This document shows, piece by piece, positions 1 through 3,057 of a stretch of 5,585 nt of DNA. The translations under genes and the position numbers were made by a program. Source of the DNA: an uncultured Clostridium sp. GTDB lineage: Bacteria; Bacillota; Clostridia; TANB77; CAG-508. How positions within the stretch are numbered: the first letter of the stretch is position 1; each line of letters opens with the position of its first letter. Below the pieces are notes generated by a model that was not told the origin of the DNA, made no database searches, and saw only the letters and a program-made list of their open reading frames with translations. The DNA lies in NCBI GenBank assembly GCA_950059165.1, contig CATLUC010000099.1:1-5585 (forward strand), in the 5' to 3' direction.

Positions 1-71
1 GCGTTCAAGTTTGAAATCAATGAGGCGTGCTTTTGCACGTTGATTTGATTTCAAATGAAGAACAACAACGC
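1..71. repeat. Imperfect inverted repeat downstream of rimP
   Basis: Nested arms are visible. TTTGAAATCAA (10-20) pairs with TTGATTTCAAA (45-55), 11 bp. CGTGC (26-30) pairs with GCACG (35-39) around a TTTT loop. A symmetric 5x5 internal loop (21-25 against 40-44) separates these stems. An outer GCGTT (1-5) pairs with AACGC (67-71), so the element may extend beyond the left edge. No T-run follows on either strand, so this is not a standard intrinsic terminator. No ribosome-binding site or ORF start is visible in 1-96. In many Firmicutes nusA follows rimP closely, so this may be a dispersed palindromic repeat inserted in the operon or an RNA-processing hairpin; that part is inference. Confidence 0.6.
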
Positions 72-96
72 CAAATGGCAATTATTTCTTAATTAC

Positions 97-567
97 CTAC
101 CAGTGAAAAATGGTTTTAACTAGTGCTACATTTTTACGTTCTATTTTTACTTCCCCAACTTCACTTTCTGTTTGGTTTTTAATAATTATTTCATCTTGGT
201 TAAATTCTTGCAAAATCCCTTGATATTGTTTTTTTCCATTTTCATCTTTTTTAAATAGTTTTATTTCAATTTCTTTTCCTATGTTTTTTTCTAAATGTTT
301 ATCTTTTCTAAGTATCTTTTCAATTCCTGTTGATGATACTTCTAAAAAGTATTGTTCTTTAATATAGTCTGCTTCATCTAATATTTCATTTATAGCATTA
401 TTTACTTTTTCACAGTCATTTAAATCTATGCCTTTTGGGTTATCAATAAAAATTCTTAAAAAAAAGTTTTTTCCTTCTTTGCTATATTCTACATCATAAA
501 GCTCATACCCTAGATTTTCAATAGTTGGTTTTACTAGAGTTTCGACTCTTTCTTCTATACTTGCCAA
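97..567 (-). CDS. rimP: Ribosome maturation factor RimP
   Basis: A 156-residue cytoplasmic protein, the usual RimP length, which in the family binds the 30S subunit and supports its late maturation. Residues about 1-85 form the N-terminal alpha/beta domain, with the family opening around RVETLVKPTIENLGYEL and the signature LEVSSTG at 75-81. The family usually has SPG where this protein has STG. Residues about 90-156 form the C-terminal SH3/Sm-like domain (GKEIEIKLF, then GILQEF). The start codon is TTG at 567-565, chosen because AAAGGAGGA lies about 6 bases upstream and MASIEERVE fits the family start; no ATG lies in a better position. The gene has its own promoter and a leader hairpin. In Firmicutes it normally heads a nusA-ylxR-infB operon, but the next gene lies outside the window. 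Confidence 0.97.
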   Translation of the reverse strand: MASIEERVETLVKPTIENLGYELYDVEYSKEGKNFFLRIFIDNPKGIDLNDCEKVNNAINEILDEADYIKEQYFLEVSSTGIEKILRKDKHLEKNIGKEIEIKLFKKDENGKKQYQGILQEFNQDEIIIKNQTESEVGEVKIERKNVALVKTIFHW

Positions 568-598
568 ATCTTCCTCCTTTATTAACTTTCAATAATTA

Positions 599-621
599 AG
601 AGTGGGATTTGTTCCCACTCT
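599..621 (-). promoter_or_regulatory. rimP 5'-leader hairpin
   Basis: A perfect 9-bp stem, AGAGTGGGA (599-607) with TCCCACTCT (613-621), around a 5-nt loop lies in the rimP leader between the predicted transcription start (about 642) and the ribosome-binding site. On the minus strand it is followed by TAATTATTG, not a U-run, so it is a poor terminator. It may stabilise the message or act in autoregulation or attenuation. I recall similar hairpins ahead of rimP in other Firmicutes but cannot verify that here. Confidence 0.7.
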
Positions 622-648
622 CTTGCTACATTTAATGTTACTTACCAT

Positions 649-677
649 ATTATACCCAATATTTGGTATAAATGCAA
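649..677 (-). promoter_or_regulatory. Predicted sigma-A promoter of rimP
   Basis: On the minus strand a -35 box TTGCAT (677-672) and a perfect -10 box TATAAT (654-649) are separated by exactly 17 bases. The predicted start is near 642, giving a leader of about 75 nt that includes the 599-621 hairpin. It sits in the gap after the glycosyltransferase stop, so rimP need not depend on read-through. Confidence 0.8.
651..670. repeat. 18/20 palindrome over the rimP -10 region
   Basis: TATACCCAATATTTGGTATA matches its own reverse complement at 18 of 20 positions; only the symmetric pair at positions 7 and 14 fails. It covers the spacer and most of the -10 box of the rimP promoter, the position expected of a repressor operator. 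The AT-rich background raises the chance of coincidence, but the TATACC/GGTATA arms include G/C bases. Confidence 0.5.
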
Positions 678-704
678 GCTTTTTTTGTTTTTTTTCATAA
701 TTTT

Positions 705-1973
705 TTATACTTTTTCTAAAACTTCTACTGTTGCTTCTGAATTTCTAGCATCTCCGATTTTGATGTCTCTAACATGGTCGATTTTTTCCCATGTGGTTTC
801 TCTTTTAAATAGACATTTAAAATTGATTAATAGCCATGAACCCATAAATAATGGATAACATGCTAAGCCTTTTAGCATTGGCTTAATTGGTCTTCTGTCT
901 AATAACATAACTATTGTAGCTGTTCCAATTGGTAATAAAAATGTTGGAACTAAATATCTTAATATATTGATTATTAATTCTGCTTGTGTCATTCCATTTC
1001 CTGCATACATTAAGAAATTTGTTGCTAATAATACAAGTGTAATAATGAACATAGGGATACTTCCTATAATATATAGAAAACCATCAAAGTTCATCATTGT
1101 TTTATTTTCTTTTGCAGCTACTGCTAGTTGTTTAGTATATTCTTTAATACATTGCATATGCCCAACTGTCCATCTACTTCTTTGTGACCAACTTTGTTTA
1201 AATCCAACTGGTTGTTCATCATATACAATTGCATCTGTTGACCAACCTAGTCTTTTTCCTTTTATTATTCTTTTTAATGAAAATTCAATATCTTCTGTTA
1301 ATGTTACTGTTTTTAAGCCACCTTCTGGTTTTATTACATCAAATCTTACCATAAACCCTGTACCATTTAATAATGGTGATAAACCTAAGTTGTATCTAGC
1401 TAAATGATAAAATCTATGCATTGTCCAGTAAAATATTGCGTAACCAGCTGTTATCCAACTGTCTGTTGGGTTTTTTATGTCTCTATATCCTTGTACGACG
1501 TCTTCTCCTTGACATAGTTTTTTGTTCATGTTTTTGATAAAGTTAGCATCTACAATATTGTCTGCATCAAATACAAAGAATGCATCATATTCAGCATTTT
1601 CTTCGATTTTTTGTTGTAAAAACCAGTCTAATGCATATCCTTTTGTTTTTTGTGTATTATTAAATCTCTCATATACAATTGCTCCTGCTTCTTTTGCAAC
1701 TTTTGCTGTGTTATCTGTACAGTTATCAGCAATTACATAAATATCATATAGTTCTTTGTTGTAATTTTGTTTTTTTAGACTTTCTACTAAATTGCCTACA
1801 ACAGCTTCTTCATTATGTGCTGGTATTATTGCCATGAATTTGTGGTCTTTATTTACTTTTAACGGTTTGTCTTTTATTTTTACTAATGAGCATAAACTTA
1901 CCATTATTTGGTATAACCAAAATATAGTTATTGTCCATACAAGAGCTTCTCTTAGTATATATAAATAATCCAT
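705..1973 (-). CDS. Membrane-bound family 2 glycosyltransferase (BcsA/NodC-like)
   Basis: A 422-residue integral membrane glycosyltransferase of GT-A fold, COG1215-like, expected to polymerise or transfer sugars from a nucleotide sugar at the cytoplasmic face. One membrane segment is at about 11-31. The catalytic domain follows: IPAHNEE (50-56), ADN (82-84) for nucleotide binding, the metal-binding DAD (136-138), TED (226-228) with the probable catalytic base, and QRSRW (264-268), the QxxRW motif typical of processive enzymes such as cellulose, hyaluronan and chitin synthases. Further membrane segments are at about 297-323, 334-357 and 369-386, then a cytoplasmic tail. No PilZ domain is present. 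The ATG has AGAGAGG 7 bases upstream, and a good promoter lies at 2030-2058. The product polymer cannot be deduced; no exopolysaccharide cluster is visible, and the gene appears monocistronic. Confidence 0.93.
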   Translation of the reverse strand: MDYLYILREALVWTITIFWLYQIMVSLCSLVKIKDKPLKVNKDHKFMAIIPAHNEEAVVGNLVESLKKQNYNKELYDIYVIADNCTDNTAKVAKEAGAIVYERFNNTQKTKGYALDWFLQQKIEENAEYDAFFVFDADNIVDANFIKNMNKKLCQGEDVVQGYRDIKNPTDSWITAGYAIFYWTMHRFYHLARYNLGLSPLLNGTGFMVRFDVIKPEGGLKTVTLTEDIEFSLKRIIKGKRLGWSTDAIVYDEQPVGFKQSWSQRSRWTVGHMQCIKEYTKQLAVAAKENKTMMNFDGFLYIIGSIPMFIITLVLLATNFLMYAGNGMTQAELIINILRYLVPTFLLPIGTATIVMLLDRRPIKPMLKGLACYPLFMGSWLLINFKCLFKRETTWEKIDHVRDIKIGDARNSEATVEVLEKV

Positions 1974-2029
1974 TTTTTTACCTCTCTTTTTTTATTTCGT
2001 TTGTATATATTTATTATGCTACCTTTCTT

Positions 2030-2058
2030 ATTATACTATTAATGTTAAATTTATGCAA
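2030..2058 (-). promoter_or_regulatory. Predicted sigma-A promoter of the glycosyltransferase gene
   Basis: On the minus strand TTGCAT (2058-2053) and TATAAT (2035-2030) are separated by 17 bases, the same hexamers and spacing as the rimP promoter. An A-tract (2061-2068 on the minus strand) just upstream could act as an UP element. The expected start is near 2023, giving a leader of about 50 nt. Confidence 0.75.
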
Positions 2059-2214
2059 TGTTTTTTTTGCAATTTAATTATTTTTTAAGAATTTGTAAAT
2101 TTTGCTGGTGCGAGTGTTCTTACAGAAACTTTCACGAAATGTTTAAAAGTCAGCAATTACACAGCACACCAAAAAGCATATTTACATTGTTTTTCAAAAA
2201 TTTGTTTTGTTCGC
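2059..2214. other. Non-coding interval with no recognised gene
   Basis: This stretch lies between the glycosyltransferase promoter and the two-RNA locus. I find no ORF with a ribosome-binding site on either strand. The visible structure is limited. A 19-bp imperfect dyad at 2126-2144 has AAAC/GTTT outer arms and TTC/GAA inner arms. A 6-bp pair TTGCTG (2102-2107) and CAGCAA (2151-2156) is widely spaced. Base composition at 2101-2170 is less T-rich than the flanks, which may mark a separate origin. Confidence 0.5.
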
Positions 2215-2246
2215 TTGTATTATAAAAATATATGTTGTAATATAAT
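2215..2246 (+). promoter_or_regulatory. Predicted promoter of the small-peptide mRNA
   Basis: TTGTAT (2215-2220) is followed after 17 bases by TAATAT (2238-2243). A perfect TATAAT also lies at 2241-2246, but 20 bases from the same -35. Either choice puts the start at about 2250-2253, directly at the first base of the 2251-2270 hairpin. The -35 match is mediocre, so the promoter is less certain than that of the opposing small RNA. Confidence 0.5.
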
Positions 2247-2250
2247 ATCA

Positions 2251-2278
2251 ACCTTTCTCTGTCAGAAGGTAGTTTTTT
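2251..2278 (+). promoter_or_regulatory. 5'-terminal hairpin of the peptide mRNA
   Basis: ACCTTTCT (2251-2258) pairs with AGAAGGT (2264-2270) with one bulged T and a 5-nt loop, followed by T6 (2273-2278). Because it starts at the predicted 5' end it is more likely a message-stabilising stem than a terminator, like the 5' helix of pAD1 RNA I. Its left arm, CCTTTC (2252-2257), can alternatively pair with GAAAGG (2290-2295) inside the ribosome-binding site, suggesting a translation switch. If an unseen transcript enters from upstream, it could instead terminate here. Confidence 0.5.
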
Positions 2279-2301
2279 ACTTAAAAACGGAAAGGGGGAA
2301 G

Positions 2302-2326
2302 AAACAAATGACAAATTCCGAATTGA
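2302..2326. repeat. Direct repeat copy A, over the peptide start codon
   Basis: This 25-bp segment matches 2514-2538 at 22 of 25 positions: 12 identical bases (AAACAAATGACA), two mismatches, 9 identical bases (TTCCGAATT), one mismatch, one match. It begins just after the Shine-Dalgarno sequence and contains the ATG at 2308. The repeat gives the opposing small RNA its complementarity to the translation start. Confidence 0.9.
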
Positions 2327-2424
2327 TTTTGCGATTAGTAGAGATGCTTCTGAAAGAAAAAGAAGAAACTATGAAAGCAAAGGAACAACAGGACAAGACC
2401 AAAGACAAATGTAGTAATACATAA
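2308..2424 (+). CDS. 38-residue charged peptide, candidate toxin of a par-like type I TA locus
   Basis: Not recognised as a member of any family I know. The ATG at 2308 is chosen because AAAGGGGG (2291-2298) lies 9 bases upstream; a longer reading from TTG at 2215 would have no ribosome-binding site and would overlap the promoter. Residues 5-15 (ELILRLVEMLL) form an amphipathic hydrophobic helix. Residues 16-34 are almost all K, E, D and Q with evident helical propensity, followed by one Cys at 35. Acidic and basic residues balance at 8 each. No segment is long enough for an obvious transmembrane helix, unlike Fst, TxpA or Hok. The gene is followed at once by an intrinsic terminator and faces a small RNA complementary to its start region. 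A role as a toxin is inferred from this layout only; an antisense-regulated non-toxic peptide is the alternative. Confidence 0.7.
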   Translation: MTNSELILRLVEMLLKEKEETMKAKEQQDKTKDKCSNT

Positions 2425-2430
2425 TGTCAA

Positions 2431-2469
2431 GAACAGGGTAGTTTTTACGGAGCTATCCTGTTTATTTTT
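2431..2469 (+). terminator. Intrinsic terminator of the peptide mRNA
   Basis: AACAGGGTAG (2432-2441) pairs with CTATCCTGTT (2453-2462) with one G-U pair; outer G2431-U2463 and inner pairs can extend it. The tail TTTATTTTT runs from 2461 to 2469. The loop carries TTTACGG (2444-2450), complementary to the loop of the opposing terminator. Confidence 0.88.
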
Positions 2470-2473
2470 AGAC

Positions 2474-2511
2474 AAAAAAATAGTATGTGCATTGTTTACG
2501 GTACACATACT
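2474..2511 (-). terminator. Intrinsic terminator of the antisense small RNA
   Basis: Read on the minus strand, AGTATGTG (2511-2504) pairs perfectly with CACATACT (2489-2482), followed by A and seven T (2480-2474). The 14-nt loop contains CCGTAAAC. It lies back to back with the plus-strand terminator ending at 2469, so the two transcripts converge with almost no overlap. Confidence 0.88.
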
Positions 2512-2513
2512 CA

Positions 2514-2538
2514 AAACAAATGACATCTTCCGAATTCA
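2514..2538. repeat. Direct repeat copy B, inside the small-RNA gene
   Basis: Second copy of the 25-bp repeat (22/25 identical to 2302-2326), 212 bases downstream. On the plus strand it also contains an ATG (2520) opening a 25-codon frame, but no Shine-Dalgarno sequence precedes it, so it is not called a gene. It is transcribed on the minus strand, yielding the complement of copy A. Confidence 0.9.
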
Positions 2539-2562
2539 AGACAATTTGTTTATTGTATTTAT

Positions 2563-2591
2563 ATAGTAACATCTTTTTTTATTTTTGTCAA
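2563..2591 (-). promoter_or_regulatory. Strong predicted promoter of the antisense small RNA
   Basis: Minus strand: a perfect -35 box TTGACA (2591-2586), exactly 17 bases, then TACTAT (2568-2563), five of six consensus. The start is expected near 2556. It is the best consensus match in the window, as expected for an antitoxin RNA that must exceed its target. No minus-strand gene lies downstream of it before the terminator at 2511-2474. Confidence 0.85.
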
Positions 2592-2652
2592 ATGTAATTT
2601 ATCGTTTTTTATTTATATATAATATTCATATCAATTTTCTCCGTAACTCGCT

Positions 2653-2692
2653 AAAAAGTGTTCTTATAAGACGTTAAATCCTATAAGAACAC
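2653..2692 (-). terminator. Intrinsic terminator of tRNA-Leu
   Basis: On the minus strand an 11-bp perfect stem, GTGTTCTTATA (2692-2682) with TATAAGAACAC (2668-2658), is followed by T5 (2657-2653). It starts 6 bases after the tRNA CCA end and separates the tRNA from the small-RNA promoter. Confidence 0.88.
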
Positions 2693-2698
2693 CCAAAC

Positions 2699-2781
2699 TG
2701 GTACCGATGGTGGGACTCGAACCCACATGATTTCTCGCTGGATTTTGAATCCAGTGCGTCTACCAATTCCGCCACATCGGC
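2699..2781 (-). tRNA. tRNA-Leu, anticodon CAA
   Basis: A complete cloverleaf reads on the minus strand. The acceptor is GCCGATG with CATCGGT (a G-U closes it), discriminator A and an encoded CCA (2701-2699). The D-stem is GCG/CGC with a GG-containing loop. The anticodon arm is CTGGA-TTCAAAA-TCCAG, giving CAA, which reads UUG. The T-arm is GTGGG-TTCGAGT-CCCAC. An 11-nt variable arm follows the anticodon stem, in line with a type II tRNA, though short for leucine: 83 nt in total including CCA. Promoter at 2806-2834, terminator at 2653-2692. Confidence 0.97.
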
Positions 2782-2787
2782 TTATTT

Positions 2788-2823
2788 AAAAATATGTACT
2801 AATATATATTAGCACATATTTTT
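2788..2823. repeat. 36-bp near-perfect palindrome over the tRNA-Leu promoter
   Basis: The sequence is its own reverse complement except for one symmetric pair (2798 and 2813), centred between 2805 and 2806. It contains the predicted -10 box of the tRNA promoter. On the plus strand it runs into T8 (2819-2826) and on the minus strand into T5, so it also has the form of a weak bidirectional terminator that could stop read-through from the protease operon. An operator role is the alternative. Confidence 0.6.
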
Positions 2824-2834
2824 TTTATTGTCTA
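2806..2834 (-). promoter_or_regulatory. Predicted promoter of tRNA-Leu
   Basis: Minus strand: TAGACA (2834-2829), 17 bases, TAATAT (2811-2806). The start is expected about 18 bases before the mature tRNA 5' end at 2781. The -35 matches consensus at four of six positions. The -10 lies within AT-alternating sequence, so its exact register is uncertain. Confidence 0.6.
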
Positions 2835-2853
2835 GTATTGTTTAAATATTTTC

Positions 2854-2883
2854 GTAGGATTTTGGGGCGTCCCCAAATCCTAC
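2854..2883 (-). promoter_or_regulatory. Strong hairpin at the 3' end of the protease operon
   Basis: GTAGGATTT plus GGGG (2854-2867, one bulged T) pairs with CCCC plus AAATCCTAC (2871-2883): 13 bp and a 3-nt loop. It lies 11 bases after the stop of the 43-codon peptide gene. On the minus strand it is followed by GAAAATATTT, without a U-run, so it is more likely an mRNA 3'-end stabiliser or a non-canonical terminator than a textbook one. Confidence 0.6.
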
Positions 2884-2893
2884 CCAAATCCTA
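2872..2893. repeat. Perfect 11-bp tandem duplication
   Basis: CCCAAATCCTA occurs twice in a row (2872-2882 and 2883-2893). The first copy is the right arm of the 2854-2883 hairpin; the second could pair with the same left arm instead, giving two mutually exclusive hairpins. The second copy ends exactly at the base before the stop codon of the small membrane-peptide gene. Confidence 0.9.
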
Positions 2894-3025
2894 TTAATTT
2901 CCTGTTGCTATAAAATATATAATTCTATATATGATAACTCCTAGTGCTGTTGCTCCTATTGTTAATAATATTGTTGATTCTGGTGATAGTCTTTTTTTTG
3001 TTATTGTTTTTACTTGTTCTTCCAT
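2894..3025 (-). CDS. 43-residue single-pass membrane peptide downstream of the protease
   Basis: A short gene supported by an excellent ribosome-binding site: AAAGGAGG lies 6 bases before the ATG at 3025. It starts 32 bases after the protease stop, so it is almost certainly co-transcribed. Residues 1-16 are hydrophilic and basic (KTITKKR), then residues about 18-41 form one transmembrane helix (ILLTIGATALGVIIYRIIYF), ending TGN. The positive-inside rule predicts an N-terminus in the cytoplasm and a very short outer tail. I recognise no family. Its position suggests a role with the surface protease, such as assisting its export or anchoring, but that is inference. A stable hairpin and a tandem repeat follow its stop codon directly. 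Confidence 0.75.
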   Translation of the reverse strand: MEEQVKTITKKRLSPESTILLTIGATALGVIIYRIIYFIATGN

Positions 3026-3057
3026 TTTTATCCTCCTTTACCTTTCTAATTTTCTTT

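Larger units (their letters stand above)
2474..2556 (-). ncRNA. Predicted antisense small RNA (antitoxin-like, RNA II-like), about 83 nt
   Basis: A strong promoter (2563-2591) and an intrinsic terminator (2474-2511) bracket about 83 nt with no credible minus-strand ORF. From its 5' end the RNA holds a small stem (ACAAT with ATTGT, 2556-2552 and 2544-2540), an apparently single-stranded stretch (2538-2514) complementary to mRNA positions 2302-2326 (12 + 9 bp around a 2-nt internal loop, covering the start codon), and the terminator hairpin whose loop CCGUAAA is complementary to UUUACGG in the mRNA terminator loop. By analogy with pAD1 RNA II, it should block translation of the peptide. Its exact ends are predicted, not measured. 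Confidence 0.75.

Noticed and set aside
1..48. Plus-strand frame reading AFKFEINEACFCTLI to a stop at 46-48, possibly the end of a gene
   Set aside because: The stretch is fully accounted for by the inverted repeat, and no independent evidence for coding exists within 48 bases.
967..1740. Plus-strand frames of 146 and 72 codons opposite the glycosyltransferase
   Set aside because: The minus-strand frame has all GT-A motifs in order; the plus-strand frames show no motifs or ribosome-binding sites.
2251..2278. Hairpin plus T6 as an intrinsic terminator of an upstream plus-strand gene
   Set aside because: No plus-strand gene lies upstream in the window, and the hairpin begins at the predicted start of the peptide mRNA; kept as a 5' stem with this alternative noted.
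2215..2307. N-terminal extension of the 38-codon peptide from TTG at 2215
   Set aside because: No ribosome-binding site precedes the TTG, the stretch overlaps the predicted promoter and 5' hairpin, and the internal ATG at 2308 has a good Shine-Dalgarno sequence.
2335..2526. Minus-strand 63-codon frame with a Phe-rich C-terminus
   Set aside because: It overlaps the peptide gene in antisense, its possible Shine-Dalgarno abuts the ATG with no spacing, and it would have to cross the minus-strand terminator at 2511-2474. Treated as a shadow.
2520..2597. 25-codon plus-strand frame beginning MTSSEF in repeat copy B, resembling the start of the 38-residue peptide
   Set aside because: No Shine-Dalgarno sequence, similarity to copy A stops after the repeat, and the strand lies over the opposing small-RNA promoter. 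The repeat is better explained by its antisense role.
2100..2698. Attachment site: duplicated tRNA-Leu 3' end or integrase remnant
   Set aside because: I looked for a second copy of the T-arm/acceptor sequence and for integrase fragments and found none.
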